DNA from: an uncultured Coriobacteriales bacterium
GTDB lineage: Bacteria; Actinomycetota; Coriobacteriia; Coriobacteriales; Eggerthellaceae
NCBI GenBank assembly: GCA_946892075.1
Contig: CAMPNZ010000002.1
Span: 1 to 55,689 of the forward strand
Direction of reading: 5' to 3'
DNA length: 55,689 nt
Below the pieces are notes generated by a model. The model was not told the DNA's origin and did not search any database. It worked only from the letters and a program-made list of their open reading frames with translations. The position numbers and the translations under genes are program-made. Shown one piece after another: positions 24,490 through 34,247 of this stretch. Within the stretch, counting starts at the first letter, position 1; the number at the start of each line of letters is the position of its first letter.

Positions 24490-27207
24490 ATGGCTTATTT
24501 CTTGAAGAAGCTTTACATAGAAAACTTTGGTACATTCCAAAACAAAAAGCTTGATGGTCTTGATCAGGGCCTGAATATTATTTATGCGCCTAATGAAGCG
24601 GGCAAATCGACTATCTGCGCATTTATCCACGGCGTATTATTTGGCTGGCCTTCCAAATCGAAGAATGATTATAAGATTGGCAGTGGCGATCGAAAAGGTA
24701 GACTTATCTTCGAGCCGCGTTCAGCAGAAAGCCATCCATCACCCGGCGCGCTTACTGACGTTTGCAAACTTGAACGCGGATATTCTTCTTCCGCAAATGC
24801 TGCAACAGGAGCGTATGCTGACATTGTCCAGGGTCTTTCTACAGAATTGTACGAAGCATCGTTTTTCATCACGCACGACAGCGTGCAATCGATGTCAGAT
24901 ACTTCCAAACTTGCTGCTGAGCTTTTAACAGCGTCAACGGGAACACGCAACAACCCGAACACGATTTTAAGCAACTATAAATCTGAGCAGGACACTTTCT
25001 TTGGTAAATCGTCACAATACCCCAACTCATTATTCAATCTTAATAAAGATATTGAAGACGCCACCGATAAAATGCAAAAGTGTAGCGCGGCGTCTGCTGC
25101 ACAGTATGGCGCAACAGAACTTTTGCATTTTGTGCAGGAAGAAAGAAAACTCGCCCAAGAACAGCGCAACGTTATGTCTGGCACAGCTGTGCGCATAACG
25201 GCTGCGAAAGACGCAGTTAATCAGTTAGTAGGTGAGTTGTCAAGTTGTGATAGTGGTCTTAAAAGTTGCAAGCAAGAGCAGCAGCGATGCAACGATGCGA
25301 TTAACCAGCACAAAGCCACAGGTAGGTACGACAGTCTTATAGCGAGTAAGATATCGGCGGCGGACCTGCGCAATGTTCAAGATCTGCAAGAACAGCAGAT
25401 AGAGGATGCAAAGCGTCACAAAGATATGGTGTACGAGGCATATAAGCGTGCCCGCGCTGGTATAATTGAGGCGCTCCCGCGCGATGCCGTGTGTTTCTGC
25501 GAGGCGGGCTCTATGCAAGAAAACACACCAGCTCCAGAACAGCCCGCAACCGTCGTAACGCCCGCATCTTACGCAACGCCTGCAACCGCCAGCTGCGATG
25601 CTTCCCATTCCGCACCCGATGTGCCATCGCTTGCGGCACCTGAGCAACAAGCAGCCCGCTATCGCCGCTATGAACTTCCAACCAGCGTATTTTGTGGGCT
25701 GGTAGTAGGAGTGCTTTTTTCTGCTGTGATATCAGCGCTCGCGCAGGGATTGCTTGCAAATTGTGCGCTTGTGTTTGGCTTTCTAGCTGCGGTTTTTGTA
25801 GCTGCGTTGGCATTTACTTGGCAACATGGTCGCCTTGTTCGCGCTCTCACACACATCGCAAACCGCGCGAAAGCCTATCAGCGTATAGCAAGCGATTTCT
25901 CGGCTTCGTTGAGCGAGCAGTACACATCATACCCTTCACTAACATGGAATTCTTTTTTGACCTTGGTGCTCTTTTCGGATAGTTCTGCGCAGGACGAAAA
26001 AGAGCTTGAGGCTTTTGCAAACGCGTATGAGGAGTTTGCGCGTGCCCAGAACATCTATGCTGATGCTCAGAGAAGCTACGGCACCGCGTTAAATGTTTCA
26101 CGTGAAACATTTTTACAAGCGGGCATACCCAAAACGGTTGGAACGTTTAAGGAGATGTGCGCGTATGTAGAGGGATATTCTCGCTACGAAACAGAGAACC
26201 GCGAATTAAGCGAACGTCAAACACAGTCGAAAGAAAAATTTGATGAGCTTCAGGCAGAGAAAGCAAAGAAGCTTGAACGCATTAACGAAAAAGTAGAAGA
26301 GTTGTTTTCCGTTACGAAAGAAGCATTTGATAAGCTCAACTGCGCTTTTTGTAATCCGCATATCGTGCCGCAGAGTATAGGCGAAGAATCAGATGACGCG
26401 AAACTTGCAGAAGATATTGCTGCGTTCCAAACAAAAAACAGCGAAATTGTTGCTGCCCTTTCACAGGTGCGCGACCAGCTGAGCACGTGCGAAAACCAAA
26501 AAGCGTTCGAACAAGACAACGCTACGGGAATTTCTGAACTAGCTTCTTCGATTAGTACGTGCTTTGACGCCGCCCGCCAAGCGCTTGCGACGTATGATAA
26601 CGCTTTGTCAAATTTGCATACAGGTCTTAATGCGCGGTGTGGCACTGGTAATATCGCTAACGAAAATGCTGTTGCAGTGCAGAAATATCAGTGTTTGCAG
26701 GCCCAAAAACAGCAATCGTGTAAACAGATTATTGAGCTTATGACGCGCAGGTTGCTTTTGCAACACGCGATTGACACATGGAATGGTGGAGATACAGAGC
26801 AGGTGTGGGAAGTAGCATCAAGCTTATTAGACCAGATGACAGGCGGGCGTTGGAAGAAAATTTGCGTTCCGGTCAACCAAAAGAACAAAAAAGAAAGTAT
26901 TTTGGTTACTGATATGAATGAGAGCACGCAGCCGCCACTCAAGCTGTCGAGCGGCACAAAAGCCCAGTTGTACTTCGCAGTAAAAATTGCTTTGCTACTG
27001 AGCGCTGCAAACGTGGGTGAATCGCTTCCTGTTATTGTCGACGACGCGCTGCTTACCCTTGACAGCGTTCGCCGCAAGCAAACAGTAAGTGCGCTTGTAC
27101 AACTTGCGCAACGCCGCCAAGTGCTGTTCTTTACGTGTCATGAGGAAATTCGCGACTGCATTACTGGCGCGGCACCGGCTGCGCACCAGGTGGATTGGTT
27201 GTCATAG
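24490..27207 (+). CDS. SMC/Rad50-like ATPase (YhaN family) with internal TM segments
   Basis: A 905-residue ATPase of the YhaN/SbcC type. Walker A APNEAGKSTIC lies at 33-43. At the far end are the signature-like LSSGTKAQLYFAVKIALLLS and the Walker B VIVDDALLTLDSVRR, so the two halves of the nucleotide site are split by about 800 residues of coiled coil. Unlike Rad50/SbcC, residues about 399-445 contain two hydrophobic segments and no zinc-hook CxxC, as in YhaN. This suggests a membrane-attached tip in place of the hook. A palindromic parS site lies inside the gene (26093-26110). Pairs with the upstream phosphoesterase. Confidence 0.83.
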   Translation: MAYFLKKLYIENFGTFQNKKLDGLDQGLNIIYAPNEAGKSTICAFIHGVLFGWPSKSKNDYKIGSGDRKGRLIFEPRSAESHPSPGALTDVCKLERGYSSSANAATGAYADIVQGLSTELYEASFFITHDSVQSMSDTSKLAAELLTASTGTRNNPNTILSNYKSEQDTFFGKSSQYPNSLFNLNKDIEDATDKMQKCSAASAAQYGATELLHFVQEERKLAQEQRNVMSGTAVRITAAKDAVNQLVGELSSCDSGLKSCKQEQQRCNDAINQHKATGRYDSLIASKISAADLRNVQDLQEQQIEDAKRHKDMVYEAYKRARAGIIEALPRDAVCFCEAGSMQENTPAPEQPATVVTPASYATPATASCDASHSAPDVPSLAAPEQQAARYRRYELPTSVFCGLVVGVLFSAVISALAQGLLANCALVFGFLAAVFVAALAFTWQHGRLVRALTHIANRAKAYQRIASDFSASLSEQYTSYPSLTWNSFLTLVLFSDSSAQDEKELEAFANAYEEFARAQNIYADAQRSYGTALNVSRETFLQAGIPKTVGTFKEMCAYVEGYSRYETENRELSERQTQSKEKFDELQAEKAKKLERINEKVEELFSVTKEAFDKLNCAFCNPHIVPQSIGEESDDAKLAEDIAAFQTKNSEIVAALSQVRDQLSTCENQKAFEQDNATGISELASSISTCFDAARQALATYDNALSNLHTGLNARCGTGNIANENAVAVQKYQCLQAQKQQSCKQIIELMTRRLLLQHAIDTWNGGDTEQVWEVASSLLDQMTGGRWKKICVPVNQKNKKESILVTDMNESTQPPLKLSSGTKAQLYFAVKIALLLSAANVGESLPVIVDDALLTLDSVRRKQTVSALVQLAQRRQVLFFTCHEEIRDCITGAAPAAHQVDWLS
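26093..26110. other. parS site inside the yhaN-like gene
   Basis: ATGTTTCACGTGAAACAT is a perfect 18-bp palindrome whose core TGTTTCACGTGAAACA (26094-26109) is a canonical parS sequence. It encodes the peptide NVSRETF within a coiled-coil region, so its preservation is not explained by an obvious protein motif. It lies about 9 kb right of the inferred origin. Confidence 0.9.
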
Positions 27208-27391
27208 CGCGCGTACCTCCTGTTCACACGTCTATTGTTATCGAATCTGCTGGCGCGTGAGCTACAAATTCATGGCTTGAAGCGACGCGTCTTGTGCCGC
27301 GCTCGCCGTGCTTGGCGCTCGGTGCGCTTTGTGGTGCCCTTCGCCGCGTGTTTGCTTCGTGCCTTGTCTATCAAAAGCACACAGTAATGCG

Positions 27392-27397
27392 TATAAT
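27392..27397 (+). promoter_or_regulatory. -10 element upstream of purA
   Basis: TATAAT at 27392-27397 lies 37 bases before the purA start in a 226-bp gap. A clear -35 at 16-18 bp is not seen. It is the most likely purA promoter. Confidence 0.55.
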
Positions 27398-27433
27398 ACA
27401 AAAGGAAACTGGTGCACGGAAAGGACGCACGCT

Positions 27434-28759
27434 ATGACCAATACCGTTTTGGTAGGCGCTCAGTGGGGCGATGAAGGAAAAGGCAAAATTACCGATTTGA
27501 TTGCCTCTGATTACGATTACGTTGTTCGCTATCAAGGTGGAAATAACGCAGGTCATACGGTTATTCACGGCACCACGAAGCTGGCGCTGCACCTTATGCC
27601 GTCGGGTGTGATGTACTCGCATTGCACCCCGGTTATCGGCAATGGCGTTGTGGTTGACCCGGGTGTTTTGGTCAAAGAAATGGCCATGCTTGAAACGGAG
27701 GGCGTCGACTGTTCGCGTTTGAAAATTTCTTGCGACGCTCACGTAATTATGCCCTACCACAAAGACCTTGACGGCGCGTCCGAAAAGCGTTTGGGAGCGA
27801 ATAAAATTGGCACCACGAAGCGCGGGATTGGCCCGTGCTATCAGGACAAAGTGTCGCGCCGCGGCATTCGCTTTCAAGACTTGCGCGACGAGAAAATTTT
27901 CCGTTTGAAGTTGCAAGCGGTTCTTTTGGAAGTGAATCCGGTGCTTGAACGCGTGTACGGCCTGCATACGTACACCGTTGACGAAATTTGCGACGAATAC
28001 TTGCCCTACGCGCGCATTTTGGGCAAGTACGTGTGCGAAACCGCGCATTTGTTGAACGAAGCGCGCCGAGCAGGCAAATCGATACTGTTTGAAGGCGCGC
28101 AAGGCACGCTGCTTGATATTGATCACGGAACCTATCCGTTTGTGACGTCGTCATCGTGTTGCGCTGGCGGCGCGGCAACGGGTTCGGGTATTGGTCCAAA
28201 GGCAATCGATCGCGTGTTGGGCATTCAAAAAGCCTACATCACGCGCGTGGGAAGTGGGCCGTTCCCCACTGAACAGCGCCATGAAGATGAGGGCGGAACG
28301 CCTGAAGAAAACGCTGCTGGAGCTACCTTGTGCGAAGTTGGACACGAATATGGTGTTACCACAGGAAGGCGTCGTAGGTGTGGCTGGTTTGACGCTGTTA
28401 TCGGGCGTTATGCAGTTGAAGTGAACTCGCTTACCGACGTTGCGCTTACCAAACTTGACGTGCTGTCGGCGTTCGACACCATTAAAGTGTGTGTCGCGTA
28501 CGATTGCGACGGCGTTCGTTATGATTATTTCCCGATGCAGCAAAGCGTTCTGTTCCACGCTCAGCCAGTGTATGAAGAATTGCCTGGCTGGAAGGGTGTT
28601 GATATTACGGGTTGCCGCTCGTTTGAGGAGCTGCCCGAAAACGCTCAACGGTATGTGAAGCGCTTGGAAGAGCTAACGGGCGCGCGTATTAGTATTGTAG
28701 CTGTTGGTCCTGATAGAGACCAAACGATTATGCGTTCGTGGTACCGCGACGAGGCGTAA
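27434..28759 (+). CDS. purA: Adenylosuccinate synthetase
   Basis: A 441-residue enzyme that joins IMP and aspartate at the expense of GTP, the first committed step to AMP. The catalytic pair Asp13 (GDEGKGK) and His41 (NNAGHT) are at the canonical positions. IGTTKRGIGP, FEGAQGTLLDIDHGTYPFVTSS and the C-terminal GVRYDYFP region complete the fold. I use ATG 27434, preceded by AAAGGA; the frame upstream to 27308 has no conserved residues. Followed by purD, so two purine genes are neighbours and purE is at the right end of the window. Confidence 0.97.
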   Translation: MTNTVLVGAQWGDEGKGKITDLIASDYDYVVRYQGGNNAGHTVIHGTTKLALHLMPSGVMYSHCTPVIGNGVVVDPGVLVKEMAMLETEGVDCSRLKISCDAHVIMPYHKDLDGASEKRLGANKIGTTKRGIGPCYQDKVSRRGIRFQDLRDEKIFRLKLQAVLLEVNPVLERVYGLHTYTVDEICDEYLPYARILGKYVCETAHLLNEARRAGKSILFEGAQGTLLDIDHGTYPFVTSSSCCAGGAATGSGIGPKAIDRVLGIQKAYITRVGSGPFPTEQRHEDEGGTPEENAAGATLCEVGHEYGVTTGRRRRCGWFDAVIGRYAVEVNSLTDVALTKLDVLSAFDTIKVCVAYDCDGVRYDYFPMQQSVLFHAQPVYEELPGWKGVDITGCRSFEELPENAQRYVKRLEELTGARISIVAVGPDRDQTIMRSWYRDEA

Positions 28760-28878
28760 CATTTCTGCTGTAACGAACGAACGCATCGCACCATGCATGA
28801 ACAGCACGAACGCGTGTGGCGCCTGGTGCTGGAACAGTGCGAACGTGCATAAACACTAACTTTCAACAAAGGAGCCTC

Positions 28879-30162
28879 ATGAACATTCTTGTGCTCGGTA
28901 GTGGTGGCCGCGAACATGCGATTGCGTGGTCGCTTGCAAAAAGTCCTCTGTGCGACGCGCTCTATGTTGCCCCTGGTAACGGTGGCACAGCGCCGTTCGC
29001 ACATAACATTGATTCACTTGCAATTACCAATGGCGAAGAAGTGTGCCAGTTCGCGCGCACGCACAATATTGGCTTAGTGGTGGTAGGACCTGAAGCTCCG
29101 CTGGTCGCAGGTATAGCTGATGCGCTGCGAGCGCAGGGAATTCCTTGCTTTGGGCCTGATAAGCAAGGCGCTCAGCTGGAAGGCAGCAAAAGTTTCTCTA
29201 AGCAGTTCATGGTGCGCAATAACATTCCAACGGCCGACTATATAAGTTGCGACCAGGCACAACAGGCGCACGCATACATCGATGCCCACGACGCGCCCAT
29301 CGTTGTGAAGGCCGATGGCCTTGCTGCAGGAAAAGGCGTTGTTGTTGCGGCAACGCGTGACCAGGCTCATCAGGCAGTTGATGCGTGTTTTGCGGGCAAC
29401 TTTGGAACAGCAGGCAGTCGCGTTGTTATAGAGGAGTGTCTTACCGGATTTGAGTGCTCTGTTCTGGCGTTTGTGTGCAACGGTAAGGCATTTTGCATGG
29501 AGCTAGCGCAAGATCACAAACGCGCACTTGATGGCGACAAGGGCGCGAACACGGGCGGCATGGGCGCGTATAGCCCCGTTTCGGACGTGAGCGCAGCTCA
29601 GCTTGACGAAATGCAGCGGATAATGCAGCAGGCAGCAAGCGCGTGTGCGCGCGAGTTTAATAACGACTATCGCGGCGTGTTGTATGGCGGTTTTATGCTT
29701 ACCGCAACCGGTGCGAAAATGTTGGAGTTTAATGTGCGCTTTGGCGACCCGGAAACGCAGGTTGTTCTTCCCCGCCTTGAAAACGATGCTGTGGAACTGT
29801 TTTTGGCGGTTGCGGAAGGACGCAGCGATGACATTCATTTACGCTGGTCAGATAAGTGTTGTGTAGGTGTTGTGCTGGCAAGTGGAGGGTATCCCGCCAC
29901 CTACCAGAAAGGATTTGCAATAACAGGTATTGAGGAAGCCCAGCGCGATAGTGCTGTGCAGGTGTTTCACGCAGGCACCGCGCGTGATGCATTAGGCAGT
30001 TTGGTAACAACTGGCGGGCGAGTATTGTGTGTGTCGGCATGTGGTGTATCGTTTGAAGCGGCGCGCCAGAAAGCATACGATGCTTGTGCATGCATCCACT
30101 TCAATGACATGTTTTATCGCCATGACATCGGCTATCAGGAGATGCAAGGCCCGCGCGCGTGA
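28879..30162 (+). CDS. purD: Phosphoribosylamine-glycine ligase (GARS)
   Basis: A 427-residue ATP-grasp ligase that makes glycinamide ribonucleotide, step 2 of purine synthesis. It begins MNILVLGSGGREHAIAWSL, has the ATP-grasp KADGLAAGKGVVVA, and the metal-binding LEFNVRFGDPETQVVLPRL. AAAGGAGCC precedes ATG 28879. The end of the gene is 34 bp from the radical SAM gene. Confidence 0.96.
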   Translation: MNILVLGSGGREHAIAWSLAKSPLCDALYVAPGNGGTAPFAHNIDSLAITNGEEVCQFARTHNIGLVVVGPEAPLVAGIADALRAQGIPCFGPDKQGAQLEGSKSFSKQFMVRNNIPTADYISCDQAQQAHAYIDAHDAPIVVKADGLAAGKGVVVAATRDQAHQAVDACFAGNFGTAGSRVVIEECLTGFECSVLAFVCNGKAFCMELAQDHKRALDGDKGANTGGMGAYSPVSDVSAAQLDEMQRIMQQAASACAREFNNDYRGVLYGGFMLTATGAKMLEFNVRFGDPETQVVLPRLENDAVELFLAVAEGRSDDIHLRWSDKCCVGVVLASGGYPATYQKGFAITGIEEAQRDSAVQVFHAGTARDALGSLVTTGGRVLCVSACGVSFEAARQKAYDACACIHFNDMFYRHDIGYQEMQGPRA

Positions 30163-30196
30163 AAAACGAGTTAGCCGTCAAACGCAAAGGTGTATT

Positions 30197-31564
30197 ATGC
30201 TCTCCGAACGACTTTTAAGCAAGGCTGTTCATCAGGCTTCTAAAAACTACCTCAAGCTGCATTTAACCGATGAGAAGATGGTGTCACCTCCTGACCCGCA
30301 TAAAAGTTACATGCTGTATATGCATGTTCCATTTTGCGAGCGCCTGTGTCCGTACTGTTCGTTCAACCGCTTTCCCTTTAAGGAAGACACAGCGCGCGTG
30401 TATTTTGCGAATTTGCGCAAAGAAATGCAGATGGTGAAAGACCTGGGCTACGATTTTACAAGCCTGTATATTGGTGGCGGCACGCCGACTATTTTGATTG
30501 ATGAACTGTGCGAAACCATCGATGTTGCACGTGAAACATTTTCGATTCGAGAAGTGTCATCAGAAACAAATCCTAACCATTTAATACCTTCCTATCTGGA
30601 GAAACTTCAGGGCCGCGTGCAGCGTTTATCGGTTGGTGTGCAAAGTTTCAACGACGATTTACTTAAACAAATGGATCGCTACGAAAAATACGGCAGCGCT
30701 GATGTTATTGCACAGCGGGTGCGTGATGCGGTTCCGTATTTTGTTTCGATGAACGTTGATATGATATTCAACTTCCCTGCTCAAACAAAGGAAATGCTCA
30801 TTCGTGATGTGGAACGCGTTATTGAAACGGGCGCCACGCAAACTACCTTTTATCCGCTGATGTGTTCGCCGTCGGTGGCGCGCTCGCTTGCGCGCAGCGT
30901 TGGTGAAGTGGATTACAATCGCGAAAAAGAGTACTATGACCTGCTTGATTATTTGCTAACGGGCGGTAGTAACCCCCTGTTTACGCACAGCAGCGCGTGG
31001 ACGTACAACCGTTTCGATTATCAGAACAGCGTTCAGCCGATGTCGCATGATGGCGCTGGTGATGCTGCGAGCCGTGCGCAAATGATTGACGAATACGTGG
31101 TGCAGTTTGAGGAATACCCCGCCATCGGTTCGGGCGGCATCACGTATTTGGGAACGAACTTGTACGTGAATACGTTCTCGGTTCAAGAGTACAATACGGC
31201 CATTGAGCAGGGGCATATGTCGATTATGGGCAAAACGTCGTTTAATTTGCACGACCGCATGCGCTACCGATTTTTGATGCAGCTATTCGGGTTGCGCCTT
31301 GATAAGCGCCAGTGGTTCAAAGATTTTGGCGTGACGGTTGAAAATGGGCTGCCGCTTGAAATGGCGTTTATGAAGGCGGTGGGCGCGTTTGATAGAGATA
31401 ACAGCGAGGAATTAACGCTTACGTCGAAAGGGCGCTATCTGGTTGTTGTGATGATGCGCCAGTTCTTCATTGGGATAAATAACCTGCGCGACCAGGCGCG
31501 GCGCGCTCTTCCCGAAAACGAACGCGAGTTGCTGTTTGGCTCGGGCTGCGCGAAATTCGAGTAG
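30197..31564 (+). CDS. HemN-like radical SAM protein
   Basis: A 455-residue radical SAM enzyme of the coproporphyrinogen III dehydrogenase (HemN/HemW/HutW) family. The cluster-binding CxxxCxxC motif is Cys47, Cys51 and Cys54 (MHVPFCERLCPYCSF). GGGTPTIL, SSETNPNHL and RLSVGVQSFND are the standard SAM-barrel motifs. A C-terminal region of about 200 residues includes GSGGITYLGTNLYVNTFS and a winged-helix-like end. No other haem synthesis gene is in the window. It could be an oxygen-independent coproporphyrinogen oxidase, a HemW-type haem chaperone or a haem-degrading ChuW/HutW-type enzyme; the sequence alone does not choose. AAAGG precedes ATG 30197. A near-parS site lies inside it. Confidence 0.8.
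   Translation: MLSERLLSKAVHQASKNYLKLHLTDEKMVSPPDPHKSYMLYMHVPFCERLCPYCSFNRFPFKEDTARVYFANLRKEMQMVKDLGYDFTSLYIGGGTPTILIDELCETIDVARETFSIREVSSETNPNHLIPSYLEKLQGRVQRLSVGVQSFNDDLLKQMDRYEKYGSADVIAQRVRDAVPYFVSMNVDMIFNFPAQTKEMLIRDVERVIETGATQTTFYPLMCSPSVARSLARSVGEVDYNREKEYYDLLDYLLTGGSNPLFTHSSAWTYNRFDYQNSVQPMSHDGAGDAASRAQMIDEYVVQFEEYPAIGSGGITYLGTNLYVNTFSVQEYNTAIEQGHMSIMGKTSFNLHDRMRYRFLMQLFGLRLDKRQWFKDFGVTVENGLPLEMAFMKAVGAFDRDNSEELTLTSKGRYLVVVMMRQFFIGINNLRDQARRALPENERELLFGSGCAKFE
30523..30538. other. Near-consensus parS site inside the radical SAM gene
   Basis: TGTTGCACGTGAAACA differs from the parS consensus at one position (G for C/T at the fifth base). It lies about 13 kb right of the inferred origin. 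ParB sites with one mismatch are often still bound, but this one is weaker than the other three. Confidence 0.65.
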
Positions 31565-31759
31565 GAGCGTCGTGCAGCAACGCAAGCGGCCGTAACTGCT
31601 TATATCGGCGATGTGTCTGCGTGCGTTTGCTAATAATTGGCGTATAGGTAGAGATCACTTGGGGTTTATCGGCGGCTTGTCGGCGGCTTATTGGGAAGAA
31701 AGCGCCGCACGTTCCGTGCGTTTTGCACGGAGAAATTCAGGAAAATGCCGCTTGCCCCC

Positions 31760-31788
31760 TTGACCGAAAAGGAATAAGTCGGTAAAAT
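31760..31788 (+). promoter_or_regulatory. tRNA-Phe promoter
   Basis: TTGACC (31760-31765), a 17-bp spacer and TAAAAT (31783-31788) form a strong sigma-70-type promoter 28 bp before tRNA-Phe. Confidence 0.75.
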
Positions 31789-31816
31789 GACGCTCTGCGT
31801 TTGATTACGCGCGTGT

Positions 31817-31892
<76 letters not shown>

Positions 31893-32087
31893 TCTTTTTT
31901 CTTTCCCCTTACACTTTCTTGTTTATTGGTTCCCTTTGCACTTATCGAGTGACGTGCGCATTTGTGGCGTTTGGAACATTTGTCGCGTTCAGAACATTTG
32001 GAACGCCTGGTGTGTTGTGCTGCTTGTGCGCCGTACGTATTGAGGTGAACCCGTGCTGCGCGGGAGTGAGCCTTGGGCACGCGGCGT

Positions 32088-34040
32088 TTATGGCAGCGGT
32101 TTGCTTGTTTGCTCTTTGATGCGTTCCAACAACTGTGCCAACTGGGTTTTTGAATGAATTCCCAACTTCGTATACGCCTTTCGCACATGCGTACGCACGG
32201 TGTTTTCGCTCACAAATAAGCGCTCACCGATACTTGATTTGCTGTACCCCTGTGCAAGATACAAAATGATTTCGCACTCGCGTTCAGTAAGCTGATAGTG
32301 CTGGTCAAGATATGTTTTTATGGGATTAACACGCACTTCTTGCGCGCTGTTGGTATCGTGCGCTTGCGGCTGGACTTTTGCTGCGCGTTGCGGGGATTTA
32401 TCTTGCTTTGGTGCGCTTATCTGCGCCGCCGCATTTTCCTGAGCTTTCGCGCCTTGCTTGCCTTCCTCGTGAACTTCCTCATGAACATCCCCAGGACGTG
32501 CCCCAGAAATATTCCCACGAGCCTGCGAATGAACCTCCCCAAGAACTGCTCCATGAACGGCTTGCGGCCTAACATCTGTGCTTGCTGCTGGCGCATAGCT
32601 GCTTGTAATTGCGTGCTTGTATGCGCTTTCGTAGGTAAATAAGGCCCGCTTGCGCGGCAGTTTGTCGGTAAGCAAAAACGCCATCCCAATACCCAGCGAC
32701 ACCACAATGGCGCCTAAGGCCAGGTTGTAGTGCACGCCTTCCGCGCCAATAAAAAAGATAAGAACGCGAGCCACGTTACGTGCCAGCACGCGCGCCGTCC
32801 AGATAAAACCAAAAATGGCAAAGGGGTGAAAGCTGCTATAACGCGCAACGTCTTGCGAAATTGCCCACAACACACCCAGCATGAACGTGTCTGCGCAATT
32901 GATGATGGCAATCGATATGTCAACATGGTTATTGTTGAACACCACAATGCTGGCGGCGCCAAGCAACAATACCAGCACTTCACAGCGCCACAGCCACAAA
33001 AAACTAAGCGATCGTGGGCCTATCAGCAGCTTTATCACAATGCACGCGCTTAGCAGCACCACGCCTCCTTGATGAACGCAGCGCGCGAGAACGTCCATCG
33101 GAAGCGGCGTTCCAAAGGGGTAACCACGCGCGATGCCCAGGGCAAGCGACAGTACAATAACGCCGCCATAGATAAAGAAAAGGCTGGTCAAAGGCTCAGA
33201 GTCGTAGACGGGTTTTCGCACGGTAAGGAATGAGGACCCGCGCTGCGCGTACGTGGAGGCACATTCTTGTTCCGCGCGAACGGAGCCAAGCTCTTGTCGT
33301 GCGCAGGTGGCGTTGGCGGAACTTTTCATGCGGGCGACCTCGGCATCATGTTCGTGCTGTGCACCTGTGTTGCCCGCAAGAGAGGAGTCGCACCGTTCGG
33401 CAGCGTAACCAGCTGCGTAATCGTCGCTGTAATTGTCTGCGCCCCGAAGCAGTTGTTCGTTCTGCGCGTTCCCCGCACTCGTCGCGCCTTCAACACGCTC
33501 AGCCCGTCGGAACAACAACAGGTTTATCGAGGGGATAAGCAGGCACAATGTCATAACGGTGGCGTCGTTTGCGAACGCTATCATCCACGCAAGCGCCGAC
33601 CCTAGCCCCAGCGCACAAAACGTGCCGATGAGCGCGCTGCGCAGGTGAAGCTGCAAAAACGGCAATACCCACATGCCGCCAAGCAGCGCTCCTGCAACGC
33701 CACAGAGCACCATAGCGGCGCCGTGTACGTAAAGCGAGGGCGTTTGCGCTGTTAGAAACACGATTATACCCGCGATAGTGCCCAGGAAAAACGCTGCCCA
33801 CGCCATGACGCTTGCTTGTAGGGTGCTACGCGGGCGCTTCCACGCAATAAGCGCGCCGATGAGAATGGCGCCACCGTACGACCACTGGTTTATGGTGGTG
33901 GAGAAACCGGCATCGCTGTGTGCGTAGAATCCAAACAGCATCCCTTGCAGCCACACGCGCGTAAGGGCAAGCCCCACCAAACACGCCACGAGCGCTTGGT
34001 GCTTGCGCAGTTGCTGTATGCAGAATGTGCCTTGCTTCAT
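32088..34040 (-). CDS. Multi-TM LuxR-family transcription regulator
   Basis: A 650-residue membrane regulator. About a dozen hydrophobic segments fill residues 10-480 and resemble an MFS-like transporter fold. They are interrupted near 195-275 by a polar Ala/Glu/Ser-rich loop and followed by a low-complexity linker (about 490-580). The C terminus (about 585-645) is a LuxR/GerE helix-turn-helix: YQLTERECEIILYLAQGYSKSSIGERLF, then SENTVRTHVRKAYTKLGIHSKTQL. This architecture is widely expanded in Eggerthellaceae beside flavoprotein reductases. It is divergent from the flavoprotein gene with 207 bp between starts and probably controls it in response to a membrane or extracellular ligand. It runs opposite to the prevailing direction on this arm. 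Confidence 0.85.
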   Translation of the reverse strand: MKQGTFCIQQLRKHQALVACLVGLALTRVWLQGMLFGFYAHSDAGFSTTINQWSYGGAILIGALIAWKRPRSTLQASVMAWAAFFLGTIAGIIVFLTAQTPSLYVHGAAMVLCGVAGALLGGMWVLPFLQLHLRSALIGTFCALGLGSALAWMIAFANDATVMTLCLLIPSINLLLFRRAERVEGATSAGNAQNEQLLRGADNYSDDYAAGYAAERCDSSLAGNTGAQHEHDAEVARMKSSANATCARQELGSVRAEQECASTYAQRGSSFLTVRKPVYDSEPLTSLFFIYGGVIVLSLALGIARGYPFGTPLPMDVLARCVHQGGVVLLSACIVIKLLIGPRSLSFLWLWRCEVLVLLLGAASIVVFNNNHVDISIAIINCADTFMLGVLWAISQDVARYSSFHPFAIFGFIWTARVLARNVARVLIFFIGAEGVHYNLALGAIVVSLGIGMAFLLTDKLPRKRALFTYESAYKHAITSSYAPAASTDVRPQAVHGAVLGEVHSQARGNISGARPGDVHEEVHEEGKQGAKAQENAAAQISAPKQDKSPQRAAKVQPQAHDTNSAQEVRVNPIKTYLDQHYQLTERECEIILYLAQGYSKSSIGERLFVSENTVRTHVRKAYTKLGIHSKTQLAQLLERIKEQTSKPLP

Positions 34041-34088
34041 TGCTGGTACGAATGCCTTTCGTGCGGCGGTTGTTTTTGCGACTTGCGG

Positions 34089-34133
34089 CGTTCACGTGCA
34101 TCATCCGTTTCGGGTGAATACGTTGCGTGAACG
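34089..34133. promoter_or_regulatory. Inverted repeat in the LuxR/flavoprotein divergent region
   Basis: CGTTCACG (34089-34096) and CGTGAACG (34126-34133) are perfect 8-bp inverted copies 29 bp apart, lying between the LuxR start and the flavoprotein promoter. A plausible binding site for the adjacent LuxR protein; unproven. Confidence 0.4.
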
Positions 34134-34161
34134 GGGGTGATATTGCCGCGTGTACATAGTA

Positions 34162-34190
34162 TTGCGTATAACTTCAAAGATAATTATATA
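34162..34190 (+). promoter_or_regulatory. Promoter of the flavoprotein gene
   Basis: TTGCGT (34162-34167), a 17-bp spacer and TATATA (34185-34190) lie 58 bp before the flavoprotein start. The non-consensus -35 fits an activator-dependent promoter. Confidence 0.6.
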
Positions 34191-34247
34191 GGTATTTAGG
34201 GTTAAGAGAGCCCTGCGAAAGTAAGTTTTCAATGAGAGAGGGAAACG

